A stretch of DNA of 64,000 nucleotides from Pelodera strongyloides (GCA_036852015.1 JAANDG010000198.1:1-64000); one strand, 5' to 3'; positions 1-12,983 are shown, numbered from the stretch's first letter. The notes: generated by a model from the letters alone, not told the origin. Translations and numbers: made by a program.

Positions 1-141
1 TTAATATTCATCTAGTTGTCAGTTGTCAATTATCAGTTCGGTGGTTTCGGCGCTCGGCTCTGCCAACTAGTGTCCACTGTCTGTCTCTTATCAATACTTA
101 TGTTTTCGTTTTAGAACACATACACCATTGTAGATCCTAAG

Positions 142-438
142 TACTAATAAGTCCGTGGTGTGGGCTGTTCTCTTTGCAGTCGTACTTTGTTGACCTAGAC
201 GCCTTAGAACTTATAACCCAGTTTGTACTTTTGACGTCTACCTGAGTGTTGATTGTTGTTATGCTACTTTTTCGCGTTTCGAAAACCCTGTGGCAAGATG
301 TACTTACTAATAAGTCCGTGGTGTGTGCTGTTCTCTTTGCAGTCGTACTTTGTTGACCTAGACGCCTTAGAACTTATAACCCAGTTTGTACTTTTGACGT
401 CTACCTGAGTGTTGATTGTTGTTATGCTACTTTTTCGC
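142..438 (+). repeat. Direct duplication of a 134-bp block at the left edge of the satellite
   Basis: The block at 142-275 (starting TACTAATAAGTCCGTGG) recurs almost unchanged at 305-438, offset 163 bp. Both copies end in GCTACTTTTTCGC and run into satellite core sequence (TTTCGAAAACCCTGTGGC). The first copy is followed by a partial satellite unit and the second by the main array. This is the transition between unique DNA and the array. No coding content is recognised in 1-141. Confidence 0.9.
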
Positions 439-3400
439 CTGTGGCAAGATGTACTTGAGGTTAAACTGATCTCGCCAATGTTTTTTCGTTTCGAAACCCT
501 GTGGCAAGATGTACTTGAGGTTAAACTGTTCTCGCCAATGTGTTTTCGTTTCGAAAAACCCTGTGGCAAGATGTACTTGAGTTAAACTGATCTCACCAAT
601 GTGTTTTTTCGTTTCGAAAACCCTGTGGCAAGATGTACTTGAGGTTAAACTGTTCTCGCCAATGTGTTTTCGTTTCGAAAACCCTGTGGCAAGATGTACT
701 TGAGGTTAAACTGATCTCGCCAATGTGTTTTCGTTTCGAAAACCCTGTGGCAAGATGTAAAACTGATCTCACCAATGTGTTTTCGTTTCGAAAACCCTGT
801 GGCAAGATGTACTTGAGGTTAAACTGTTCTTGCCAATGTGTTTTCGTTTCGAAAACCCTGTGGCAAGATGTAAAACTGATCTCACCAATGTGTTTTCGTT
901 TCGAAAACCCTGTGGCAAGATGTAAAACTGATCTCACCAATGTGTTTTCGTTTCGAAAACCCTGTGGCAAGATGTAAAACTGATCTCACCAATGTGTTTT
1001 CGTTTCGAAAACCCTGTGGCAAGATGTAGTTGAGGTTAAACTGGTCTCACCAATGTGATTTCGTTTCGAAAACCCTGTGGCAAGATGTACTTGAAACTGA
1101 TCTCACCAATGTGTTTTCGTTTCGAAAACCCTGTGGCAAGATGTAAAACTGATCTCACCAATGTGTTTTCGTTTCGAAAACCCTGTGGCAAGATGTACTT
1201 GAGGTTAAACTGATCTCACCAATGTGTTTTCGTTTCGAAAACCCTGTGGCAAGATGTACTTGAGGTTAAACTGATCTCGCCAATGTGTTTTCGTTTCGAA
1301 AACCCTGTGGCAAGATGTAAAACTGATCTCACCAATGTGTTTTCGTTTCGAAAACCCTGTGGCAAGATGTACTTGAGGTTAAACTGATCTCGCCATGTGC
1401 CAATGTGTTTTCGTTTCGAAAACCCTGTGGCAAGATGTACTTGAGGTTAAACTGTTCTCGCCAATGTGTTTTCGTTTCGAAAACCCTGTGGCAAGATGTA
1501 AAACTGATCTCACCAATGTGTTTTCGTTTCGAAAACCCTGTGGCAAGATGTACTTGAGGTTAAACTGTTCTCGCCAATGTGTTTTCGTTTCGAAAACCCT
1601 GTGGCAAGATGTAAAACTGATCTCACCAATGTGTTTTCGTTTCGAAAACCCTGTGGCAAGATGTAAAACTGATCTCACCAATGTGTTTTCGTTTCGAAAA
1701 CCCTGTGGCAAGATGTACTTGAGGTTAAACTGTTCTTGCCAATGTGTTTTCGTTTCGAAAACCCTGTGGCAAGATGTAAAACTGATCTCGCCAATGTGTT
1801 TTCGTTTCGAAAACCCTGTGGCAAGATGTACTTGAGGTTAAACTGATCTCGCCAATGTGTTTTCGTTTCGAAAACCCTGTGGCAAGATGTACTTGAGGTT
1901 AAACTGATCTCGCCAATGTGTTTTCGTTTCGAAAACCCTGTGGCAAGATGTACTTGAGGTTAAACTGATCTCACCAATGTGTTTTCGTTTCGAAACCCTG
2001 TGGCAAGATGTAAAACTGATCTCGCCAATGTGTTTTCGTTTCGAAAACCCTGTGGCAAGATGTAAAACTGATCTCACCAATGTGTTTTCGTTTCGAAAAC
2101 CCTGTGGCAAGATGTAAAACTGATCTCACCAATGTGTTTTCGTTTCGAAAACCCTGTGGCAGGATGTACTTGAGGTTAAACTGTTCTTGCCAATGTGTTT
2201 TCGTTTCGAAAACCCTGTGGCAAGATGTAAAACTGATCTCACCAATGTGTTTTCGTTTCGAAAACCCTGTGGCAAGATGTAAAACTGATCTCACCAATGT
2301 GTTTTCGTTTCGAAAACCCTGTGGCAAGATGTACTTGAGGTTAAACTGATCTCACCAATGTGTTTTCGTTTCGAAAACCCTGTGGCAAGATGTACTTGAG
2401 GTTAAACTGATCTCGCCAATGTGTTTTCGTTTCGAAAACCCTGTGGCAAGATGTAAAACTGATCTCACCAATGTGTTTTCGTTTCGAAAACCCTGTGGCA
2501 AGATGTACTTGAGGTTAAACTGATCTCGCCAATGTGTTTTCGTTTCGAAAACCCTGTGGCAAGATGTACTTGAGGTTAAACTGATCTCGCCAATGTGTTT
2601 TCGTTTCGAAACCCCTGTGGCAAGATGTAAAACTGATCTCACCAATGTGTTTTCGTTTCGAAAACCCTGTGGCAAGATGTACTTGAGGTTAAACTGATCT
2701 CACCAATGTGTTTTCGTTTCGAAAACCCTGTGGCAAGATGTACTTGAGGTTAAACTGTTCTCGCCAATGTGTTTTCGTTTCGAAAACCCTGTGGCAAGAT
2801 GTAAAACTGATCTCACCAATGTGTTTTCGTTTCGAAAACCCTGTGGCAAGATGTAAACTGATCTCACCAATGTGTTTTCTTTTCGAAAACCTTGTGGCAA
2901 GATGTACTTGAGGTTAAACTGTTCTTGCCAATGTGTTTTCGTTTCGAAAACCCTGTGGCAAGATGTAAAACTGATCTCACCAATGTGTTTTCGTTTCGAA
3001 AACCCTGTGGCAAGATGTACTTGAGGTTAAACTGATCTCGCCAATGTGTTTTCGTTTCGAAAACCCTGTGGCAAGCTGTACTTGAGGTTAAACTGATCTC
3101 GCCAATGTGTTTTCGTTTCGAAAACCCTGTGGCAAGATGTACTTGAGGTTAAACTGATCTCACCAATGTGTTTTCGTTTCGAAAACCCTGTGGCAAGATG
3201 TAAAACTGATCTCACCAATGTGTTTTCGTTTCGAAAACCCTGTGGCAAGATGTAAAACTGATCTCACCAATGTGTTTTCGTTTCGAAAACCCTGTGGCAA
3301 GATGTACTTGAGGTTAAACTGATCTCACCAATGTGTTTTCGTTTCGAAAACCCTGTGGCAAGATGTACTTGAGGTTAAACTGATCTCACCAATGTGTTTT

Positions 3401-6400
3401 CGTTTCGAAAACCCTGTGGCAAGATGTACTTGAGGTTAAACTGATCTCGCCAATGTGTTTTCGTTTCGAAAACCCTGTGGCAAGATGTAAAACTGATCTC
3501 GCCAATGTGTTTTCGTTTCGAAAACCCTGTGGCAAGATGTAAAACTGATCTCACCAATGTGTTTTCGTTTCGAAAACCCTGTGGCAAGATGTACTTGAGG
3601 TTAAACTGATCTCGCCAATGTGTTTTCGTTTCGAAAACCCTGTGGCAAGATGTAAAACTGATCTCACCAATGTGTTTTCGTTTCGAAAACCCTGTGGCAA
3701 GATGTACTTGAGGTTAAACTGATCTCGCCAATGTGTTTTCGTTTCGAAAACCCTGTGGCAAGATGTACTTGAGGTTAAACTGATCTCACCAATGTGTTTT
3801 CGTTTCGAAAACCCTGTGGCAAGATGTACTTGAGGTTAAACTGTTCTCGCCAATGTGTTTTCGTTTCGAAAACCCTGTGGCAAGATGTACTTGAGGTTAA
3901 ACTACTCGCCAATGTGTTTTCGTTTCGAAAACCCTGTGGCAAGCTGTACTTGAGGTTAAACTGATCTCGCCATGTGGCAAGATGTGCTTGAGGTTAAACT
4001 GATCTCACCAATGTGTTTTCGTTTCGAAAACCCTGTGGCAAGATGTAAAACTGACCTCGCCAATGTGTTTTCGTTTCGAAAACCCTGTGGCAAGATGTAA
4101 AACTGATCTCACCAATGTGTTTTCGTTTTCGAAAACCCTGTGGCAAGATGTACTTGAGGTTAATCTGATCTCGCCAATGTGTTTTCGTTTCGAAAACCCT
4201 GTGGCAAGATGTAAAACTGATCTCACCAATGTGTTTTCGTTTCGAAAACCCTGTGGCAAGATGTACTTGAGGTTAAACTGTTCTCGCCAATGTGTTTTCG
4301 TTTCGAAAACCCTGTGGCAAGATGTAAAACTGATCTCACCAATGTGTTTTCGTTTCGAAAACCCTGTGGCAAGATGTAAACTGATTCTCACCAATGTGTT
4401 TTCGTTTCGAAAACCCTGTGGCAAGATGTACTTGAGGTTAAACTGTTCTCGCCAATGTGTTTTCGTTTCGAAAACCCTGTGGCAAGATGTAAAACTGACC
4501 TCGCCAATGTGTTTTCGTTTCGAAAACCCTGTGGCAAGATGTAAAACTGATCTCACCAATGTGTTTTCTTTTCGAAAACCCTGTGGCAAGATGTACTTGA
4601 GGTTAAACTGATCTCGCCAATGTGTTTTCGTTTCGAAAACCCTGTGGCAAGATGTACTTGAGGTTAAACTGATCTCGCCAATGTGTTTTCGTTTCGAAAC
4701 CCCTGTGGCAAGATGTACAACTGATTAAACTGATCTCACCAATGTGTTTTCGTTTCGAAAACCCTGTGGCAAGATGTACTTGAGGTTAAACTGTTCTCGC
4801 CAATGTGTTTTTTCGTTTCGAAAACCCTGTGGCAAGATGATTGTTAAACTGATCTCACCAATGTGTTTTCGTTTCGAAAACCCTGTGGCAAGATGTACTG
4901 ATTAAACTTCTCGCCAATGTGTTTTCGTTTCGAAAACCCTGTGGCAAGATGTAAAACTGATCTCACCAATGTGTTTTCGTTTCGAAAACCCTGTTGGCAA
5001 GATGTTTGAGGTTAAACTGTTCTTGCCAATGTGTTTTCGTTTCGAAAACCCTGTGGCAAGATGTACTTGAGGTTAAACTGATCTCGCCAATGTGTTTTCG
5101 TTTCGAAAACCCTGTGGCAAGATGTAAAACTGATCTCACCAATGTGTTTTCGTTTCGAAAACCCTGTGGCAAGATGTACTTGAGGTTAAACTGATCTTGC
5201 CAATGTGTTTTCGTTTCGAAAACCCTGTGGCAAGATGTAAAACTGATCTCACCAATGTGTTTTCGTTTCGAAAACCCTGTGGCAAGATGTACTTGAGGTT
5301 AAACTGTTCTCGCCAATGTGTTTTCGTTTCGAAAACCCTGTGGCAAGATGTACTTGAGGTAAAACTGATCTCACCAATGTGTTTTCGTTTCGAAAACCCT
5401 GTGGCAAGATGTACTTGAGGTTAAACTGTTCTCGCCAATGTGTTTTCGTTTCGAAAACCCTGTGGCAAGATGTACTTGAGGTTAAACTGATCTCGCCAAT
5501 GTGTTTTCGTTTCGAAAACCCTGTGGCAAGATGTAAAACTTGTTTTTTTTTTTTTCGTTTCGAAAACCCTGTGGCAAGATGTACTTGAGGTTAAACTGTT
5601 CTCGCCAATGTGTTTTTTCGTTTCGAAAACCCTGTGGCAAGATGTAAAACTGATCTCACCAATGTGTTTTCGTTTCGAAAACCCTGTGGCAAGATGTACT
5701 TGAGGTTAAACTGATCTCGCCAATGTGTTTTCGTTTCGAAAACCCTGTGGCAAGATGTAAAACTGATCTCACCAATGTGTTTTCGTTTCGAAAACCCTGT
5801 GGCAAGATGTACTTGAGGTAAAACTGATCTCACCAATGTGTTTTCGTTTCGAAAACCCTGTGGCAAGATGTACTTGAGGTTAAACTGATCTCGCCAATGT
5901 GTTTTCGTTTCGAAAACCCTGTGGCAAGATGTACTTGAGGTTAAACTGATCTCGCCAATGTGTTTTCGTTTCGAAAACCCTGTGGCAAGATGTAAAACTT
6001 GAGGTCTCAAACTGTGTTTCGTTTCGAAAACCCTGTGGCAAGATGTAAAGTTAAACTGATCTCACCAATGTGTTTTCGTTTCGAAAACCCTGTGGCAAGA
6101 TGTACTTGAGGTTAAACTGTTCTCGCCAATGTGTTTTCGTTTCGAAAACCCTGTGGCAAGATGTACTTGAGGTTAAACTGATCTCACCAATGTGTTTTCG
6201 TTTCGAAAACCCTGTGGCAAGATGTAAATTAAAACTGATCTCGCCAATGTGTTTTTTCGTTTCGAAAACCCTGTGGCAAGATGTAAAACTGATCTCACCA
6301 ATGTGTTTTCGTTTCGAAAACCCTGTGGCAAGATGTAAAAAAACTGATCTCGCCAATGTGTTTTCGTTTCGAAAACCCTGTGGCAAGATGTACTTGAGGT

Positions 6401-6915
6401 TAAACTGTTCTCGCCAATGTGTTTTTTCGTTTCGAAAACCCTGTGGCAAGATGTAAAACTGATTCACTGATCTCAATGTGTTTTCGTTTCGAAAACCCTG
6501 TGGCAAGATGTACTTGAGGTTAAACTGTTCTCGCCAATGTGTTTTCGTTTCGAAAACCCTGTGGCAAGATGTAAAACTGATCTCACCAATGTGTTTTCGT
6601 TTCGAAAACCCTGTGGCAAGATGTACTTGAGGTTAAACTGATCTCGCCAATGTGTTTTCGTTTCGAAAACCCTGTGGCAAGATGTACTTGAGGTTAAACT
6701 GTTCTTGCCAATGTGTTTTCGTTTCGAAAACCCTGTGGCAAGATGTAAAACTGATCTCACCAATGTGTTTTCGTTTCGAAAACCCTGTGGCAAGATGTAC
6801 TTGAGGTTAAACTGATCTCACCAATGTGTTTTCGTTTCGAAAACCCTGTGGCAAGATGTACTTGAGGTTAAACTGATCTCGCCAATGTGTTTTCGTTCGA
6901 AAACCCTGTGGCAAG
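276..6915 (+). repeat. Complex satellite array of 61-bp and 52-bp units
   Basis: About 6.6 kb of head-to-tail units, each containing TTTCGAAAACCCTGTGGCAA; I estimate 110-120 copies. The long unit is 61 bp and carries TACTTGAGGTTAAACTG. The short unit is 52 bp and lacks a 9-bp stretch of that segment. Stretches alternate long-short-short, giving a 165-bp higher-order period divisible by three, which is why spurious ORFs stay open on both strands. Units differ mainly at GATCTC/GTTCTC and TCGCC/TCACC. Irregular units (indels, T-runs) cluster at 4700-6500 and near the edges; the middle is most homogeneous. I see no gene inside. Confidence 0.97.
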
Positions 6916-7034
6916 TGCAAATGAGTATAATTTAGCATAAAAAATCGACCCCAATTCGACCCCAATTAGCATAAATACATAAGAACGCATTTGTCCACGG
7001 TGTGTTTCAAATACCGACCGGTATTTCGCTTTAA
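6916..7034 (+). mobile_element. Right half of a TTAA inverted-repeat element (family A), truncated by the satellite
   Basis: The stretch from TGCAAATGAG to GGTATTTCGCTTTAA matches the interior and right arm of full-length family A copies elsewhere in the window (for example 54342-54503). The left arm is missing, and satellite sequence joins at the interior position where the element reads TGCAAATGA. The array therefore either expanded within or broke into this element. Confidence 0.85.
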
Positions 7035-7256
7035 CGCTTGTATGCAGGCGTAGATGCTGCAGTCTATCACTGACTATCTCTGGGCGCGCACGAGGAGGAT
7101 GGGGCGCCGGCATTTGTCGGGTACTGGGGCGGGCACTGGGACGGAAAGAAACATAGTGTATTCTTAATCTGCAAGATTCCATGAGTGGGTTTTGGTTTCA
7201 GTTGATAAAGGGGTACTTACTTTTTTAATATTTATCATGCAATGGCTTTGTTCCAG

Positions 7257-8086
7257 CTCGCCACCGAAACAATCATTTGCCACATCACCCGTGTGGTTAG
7301 CGGAGCCGTCGGCAGTCGAAAAGTGTGCGACGCCGAAACAGAAACAGACGCTCAAGCAGAAGTCAGACACACAGAAGAGCGGTCGACAGAGAACGATCAG
7401 CTTGAAAAGTTTAGGACAAATGGTAGGGGTGTACTGTAGTTTATGGACGTTGATCTTTTTCGTTACGGTAGTTGTGTGACTATGACTACCGTATATCCAT
7501 GTTCATATGTGCCTAAGACGCATAATTTTGAGTTATAAAATGTATATGTACATATTTAGGCACAAGAAGCTCCTTCCATCCCGGTATTTGCTCCACCGGA
7601 AACTCCTATACGGTCACTTCAATCGATAATGGCAGAAGAGGAGAGTATCAGACAGGAGACGATGAAGAGACGAAGGAGACCATTGGGATTTGTGGAGGTG
7701 AGAGAGAAGTAGATGTCCAGTGAAAATGAAGGGATACTGTAAGTCTCCAATCAAGGGAGTATGAGTGTGACGAAGGGGTAGGCCTTGGTATTGGCGAGAA
7801 ACCATTGTCGCCTTAGAATTAACGAGCATTGGTTGAAGTAAAATGCCTTTAACTTTTGCGAATTATTGTACTTAGTTTTACGACCGTTTGAAGATATTTT
7901 TTCAACTACATAACATTTAGTGTCAGAGAAAATGTAAATTTTCGTGATTAGTTATTTGTTAAGATGGAAGACCGTGCAATCGAGGAGCTGGTCCAGTTGT
8001 ATGGACAATCTCATGGAGACGCAGTCCTTGTTAGTGTATGCAGATGCGAAGTCGATGTGCAGAAACCGATATGGCAGAGATGGTAG
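7257..8086 (+). CDS. IBTK-like protein (inhibitor of Bruton tyrosine kinase), C-terminal exons
   Basis: Three phase-consistent exons: 7257-7422, 7560-7697 and 7964-8086 (TAG stop). Acceptors are TTCCAG, ATTTAG and GTTAAG; donors are ATG|GTAGGG and GAG|GTGAGA. They encode about 142 residues. The first exon is Lys/Ser/Pro-rich and looks disordered. The second contains SLQSIMAEEE, and the third MEDRAIEELVQLYG followed by a C-terminal PIW. The order IMAEEE, then RRPLGF, then MEDRAIEEL matches the conserved C-terminal tail of the IBTK family, a BTB/ankyrin/RCC1 protein that acts as a CUL3 substrate adaptor. None of those N-terminal domains is present, so the 5' exons must lie left of the satellite or outside the window; I could not find them in 1-141. 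The assignment rests on the short tail only, and the first exon alone is not diagnostic. Confidence 0.68.
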
Positions 8087-11000
8087 AAAAGGCGGAGGTG
8101 TTAGAGAAGGAGAGAGGAAGGGAGAGAGTGAGATGTGTTAAGTTCACTAAAGACCTAAATAAGAAGTTGTTTAGCTCGAGACTTATAGTTAGCTAGGATC
8201 TACCAGATAAACTCTCCCGCGTGTATTTCGCTAGAAATGAGAACCGTTAGTGTAGTAAATTGTGTCGTCGTGTAGCACTGTTTTTGAATTACATTTATAC
8301 TTTTATCCACGTGTTCCATGTTCCTTGCATCCTTATATTGAGAGTGTAAATTGTAAATCCTGAAAATTAGCGCGGAGGTGTGGCTTCCCATTTTGACATG
8401 CAGTGGTGCCCAAAGACTGAGCGCGAATCTTCCGCGGCACCTTCTGATTTATGTGCGGGGGTGTCGCCGCACGTGCGCATGGACAGAGAATTCCGGCAGA
8501 CATTAGATAAGCCCAATTATTATTGTGTACTAATCTTATTAGCAGAGATAGATTGTGGACTAATCCTTGAATTAACACAAATGATATTCTGATAATTGTC
8601 TTTGTCATATGCTAACATTTATTCTTTAGAGGCGCTTGTTTTGTGATTGTAACGTTTAAATTCGCTGTGTTATAGCAGTGATATGATAGAGATTGTTGTA
8701 TTTCTTATCTTTTAGTATTTATTTTTCAATTAATATTTATTTCTTGTCTCTGTAATTACGGTTTTATTAATGCAGGTTGGGCATTTGGGTGGGGGTTTTG
8801 AGATACTTTTTGTTATTGTTAACTGTGATTGTGATAAATTAAATAAATATTTTTTTCGTGTCGTTGTATTGATGTGGGTCTCTTTTTAGGAGTATTATAT
8901 TACTTGGAAAGAACGGGTAATACAAAGTTCTTGAGATATTTATTGTCGGCAAAGAAAACAAGGCAAGGAGGAAAGATGCTGAAAAGGAAAGCGAAAGGGA
9001 TATGCAATCAGTGAATGGAATATACGCGGCCTTTTTCTTGCTCGTTAGCGGAAAAGTTGACATTGCGTCGTGAATTAGGTTTACGAACGTTATGATAGGG
9101 ATAGAAAAGAAGGTAAACGGCCCTACACCACATTTTTAAACTAGAAGCCGCCGGAGGAAACTTGCAAGTTCTTTTTTTGTTTTCATTGTAGCTAGCGGCT
9201 CATGAATTTATTAAACAGAAGGTTTGCTTCGCGTTCTCCTTGCAAAAAAGGGGTTCGCCAGTGCTGCGTCATGGCGCTCATTTCTCGTCCAACGTAAGCG
9301 AGATATGCATTTTCCACTTGGCGCACCCCTGGAAAATTTTTCGCTGCGCATTATTTTCATCATTAAGTGAGCGGCGCAACAAATCACTTTTTTCAAACGC
9401 ACATGAGGAAAAATACAAATGTACCTAGCTAACCGTGTGCTAATCATTTATTGTGCTAATCAACCGTGTGCTAATCATACCTATCTAATCATTTATTATG
9501 AATTTTATGTTAATCAAACATACTCTCTTTTTGTGTTGAATTTTTGATATGGGATCCGTTGAATCTTTTCTGATTTGCATTCCATTTTCCGGGAAGGATT
9601 TGGTTTCAAAATACACACAATGGACGGGGATTCCTATATCATTTTACCAAAGAAGGGTCGGAATTTGGGATGTGTTATTTACTTGGGTCATTCTTTTCTC
9701 ATGGTATAAGTAATATAACTATATTTAAAATACTTATGAGGTAAGGCCGGTAGCATCAAGAAAGTGCAGCAAAAGGCTCGTGTGAACATAAATTACTGTT
9801 GAGATCTTTGTCAAATCAGCCGTAGAAAAATTTCTTTCTTTTTCTTTTACACTTTACATTCTATGGGACGTTTTATTAGTATTCAACACCATAGATAATA
9901 AGCAAAACAGCAACAATAGAATAGAATGTAAATATGTTACACTTTTTGTTATGTATGTTTACAGGTAGCCGCTGAGCATCTTTTCCTATTTATCTATTTG
10001 TATTTGAATTTTCTGATATTTTATAGATTTCCTTTTATAGACCTTTTATAGACAACTAGACAGTTGTGCGGTTGTGCCTTATTTTTTGTGCTCCATATAT
10101 TCCAGCACGCGGCGCGTCAATTATTTTCACGCGCATTCATAATATTAAGTCAAGCGGCGCTAAAAAAAATTGCCCAAAACAGCGCTAACAGGCTGCGCGT
10201 GTAGCGCTCCTGACACACTTTAGTTTAGTTGTGTATTGCGAGTTGGATTTGACCTGCGCGCGCTACGCGCTAGGTAATTGGCTTTTGTGCCCATGCTGGG
10301 GGTAGGTATATTAGTTTAGTTTTTATATTTTGCTTGCGACTTGTAGCTTTCTTGCAGCTAACGCGTTATGAAAAATGTTCAATAACCTCTACTAAAAATT
10401 GTCTTTATGTTTTATATGATCTTTTACTTTAGAATATTGTTGCATTCATGTTTGTGTATTAGGAGGGGGCTTATGCTTACAATTAGGCTTATGCGTATTT
10501 ATGTCTGGATAAATACAGCCTCTGAAGATGCGCAAATCGGCATATTTCCGGTTCAATTTACTGGAGAATCAGCGTATTACCAGTAAATTAGCTTTTGAGT
10601 AAGACTGCTTATACTATTCCATATTGATTCAAAAATATATACTTTTTACATTTCAATATGAACCTAATTTAGAGTTAGTCTATTTTTGTTATATTTTCAC
10701 TGAAATCGTTTAGCGCCTTTCCTTATGTATACTTTATCGAATTAAATGTTATGCAAAAAGTCTAGGTTCTATACTTTTGGCGAAACAAAAATATTTTTCA
10801 AAGATTAATTTTTACCTACCTATAAGATCAAAAGAGGTGTGACTATACCTCATGCAACTCCAAAGACTCGATTTCTTTGTTTACCGTACTCTGCCCGGGG
10901 GTGTTAGGGGTCCATTCTATAATGTGTACCCTATTCGAGTTGACAGGTTAATGTCAATGTCTAGGCGGGCGCTGAATACTGTATACAATGGGGTATTTGT

Positions 11001-11833
11001 TTCCGCCTTCTTATTTGGAGTATATACCTCTAAGGGTTCATATACGCACAGAAATGTTGCATTTGGACAGTTCCCTTAACCTATAAACTTGAAAGTGACT
11101 TGTTTTACTATTTAGCGTAACACCTGACAAACTGACCAACCCACGTAAACATTTTTTGTTAATTATTGCACCGATTTATCTACCTAACCAGCCAAATTTC
11201 GCGTGAGCATGGATTTTTGAAGAATTTGACTTGTACCAACTTTTCGCGTAAATTATCAGATCATTTTTCGCTTTGTTTGATACAACATTGCGCCCTATCA
11301 TATGCGGTCATTTAGTTAGCCCTTGAATTACCGTACTTGTACCATGCTGCATTTAAATTAGCTCAGGGTTGATATGTTCCAGTAATAGCAACCCTTTGGG
11401 TACCCTTCGTCAACAATGCACATCTGTTTAGTGTTTGGATTTCGAGAGTTCGATCCACCCCGTTTCTGCTGCCGAGAGTAGAACCAAATGCCATTAGGCA
11501 CTCTAATTCGCATAAACAAATTTGCATATTGGGTCAGTAGATTTGTAGCTTAAGACCCGTGGTCTCTACCATCATTTTGCTCTGCACACATAGATCTTTT
11601 TGACTAAACCTTTGTTTTATCGCCTTCCTTGGTATATGATTAGTTCGTAAATAATTCCGAAAATACAAAACCTAGTGGTTCGACTAAAAACTTTTGACCA
11701 ATATGAATTCGCATTTTTGAATGTCAGTACATGAGTTTAGTAATATATTCTACACTCTACATCTGCTTGTATTCATGAGTAAATTATTTATATTGGATTT
11801 GTTTTTCAAAATTTATTTTTCAGACATGCAACG
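8087..11833. other. Intergenic, no gene recognised
   Basis: AATAAA-like sites near 8840 could serve the gene ending at 8086. GC-rich patches (8380-8480, 9280-9390, 10100-10270, rich in GCGC) look like decayed repeats rather than exons. The longest ORFs are short, without splice context or recognisable domains. Confidence 0.6.
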
Positions 11834-12606
11834 ATGATCTCTTCACTCAAAACATCTCATTGGCTTTTGCTTTTATTGATTGCTGTGCATAATATTGGTC
11901 CCGTGTCGGCCGCTCCGGTTACTGTATCTTCTAGTAAGTATTTGCTGATTAGCGATTTTCATTTGATTTGGTGTTATTAACTACCCTAAGTATTTTGAGT
12001 TTATTTAGACTCAACGCCGTCCAATTACAAAGTAAAGTCTAACTTGAACATTTGTTGGCTACCTTAGAGGAAGTAGTAGGAAAAAAACAGGATGTTGGGA
12101 AATGATGCGTTTCTCCGATTCTCATTTTCTATTCGTTATTTATAAAGCAATCTTTGGTGATTTTACTAATAACTATCATTACAGTACTCAATGAGTCCCT
12201 AGCGCAAGCTTCGCGCCCTGATGGCTTACGCACGACTACGGTAGCAACACTCGTCCCGAGCGTTAGGATTCGGGCCCTTACCGCACCAGTTAACATCACC
12301 ATCAGGTACACAATATCACGTTTCAATTATTTAACGGCAAGTTCCACGGGTGTGCTTATTATTACCTATGATAATCACATGTCTGACGTCAGAGTTGGAA
12401 ACGGAAGCCCTGCCTAAAAGCAAGTAACATATTTATCGTTTGAAGACATGTAGCAACAAATTATCTTGATTTTTAAAAACATTGCGCAGATCTAATTCCA
12501 ATCCCGCGAGCCCTGTGCAGCAATCCACTTGATTGTTTGTAGTCCTGTTCCAGATATTTTATTTACTCTTTGTAATATTTTATTTAGGAAAAGCCCAACG
12601 AATTAA
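11834..12606 (+). CDS. Possible small secreted protein (about 79 aa), unknown function
   Basis: Three exons join in phase: 11834-11933, 12185-12305 and 12588-12606 (TAA). The start lies 10 bp after an acceptor (TTTTTCAG), which could be a trans-splice site. The first exon encodes a textbook signal peptide: a basic start, then WLLLLLIAVHNIG and a PVSAAP cleavage region. The mature part is Thr/Val/Arg-rich (TTTVATLVPSVRIRALTAP) with one N-glycosylation site (NIT) and no cysteines or dibasic sites. An alternative third exon at 12490-12532 (acceptor TGCGCAG, TGA stop) gives a Ser/Asn/Pro tail instead. No family is recognised. Evidence is the signal peptide plus splice phase only. Confidence 0.5.
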
Positions 12607-12983
12607 CCAATTGATCTCCTTGTGAATCTCCTCACCAATCACAATAAAGATTCGATTTTCTTGTCCTTTGAATACGTTGTGTTGAGTTGAATAAATATTA
12701 TCTCCTAAATATATTCGTCTGGTTCGATATCCCAGAGGTCCCAGAGGTGCTGAGCATAGTACTGCGTTCTCAGGCGCGCAGCGCGCAAATGCAACCGCGA
12801 CCAACGCTTATGAATGCTTGACCAACAGAAGGCATGGCACAAACCTAATAACTCTTCGCAGCTTCGCAGGATAACACTATAACATTATTTAGAAACAAAT
12901 ATTTCATTGTCCTTGTCTATGAGTCTTTTTTATATCTTTACCTCATGTGGTATCATCAAACGAGATGTACGCACTACGCAGCA

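Noticed and set aside
264..6793. Many ORFs of 60-190 codons on both strands in the first 7 kb
   Set aside because: They are translations of the satellite whose long-short-short period (165 bp) is divisible by three; the same peptides recur in both orientations.
276..6915. CRISPR-like array
   Set aside because: There are no unique spacers; the units are contiguous near-identical monomers in a eukaryotic genome.
7040..7190. GC-rich stretch as an extra IBTK exon
   Set aside because: An open frame exists after CTGCAG (SITDYLWARTRR), but no suitable in-phase donor or family match was found.
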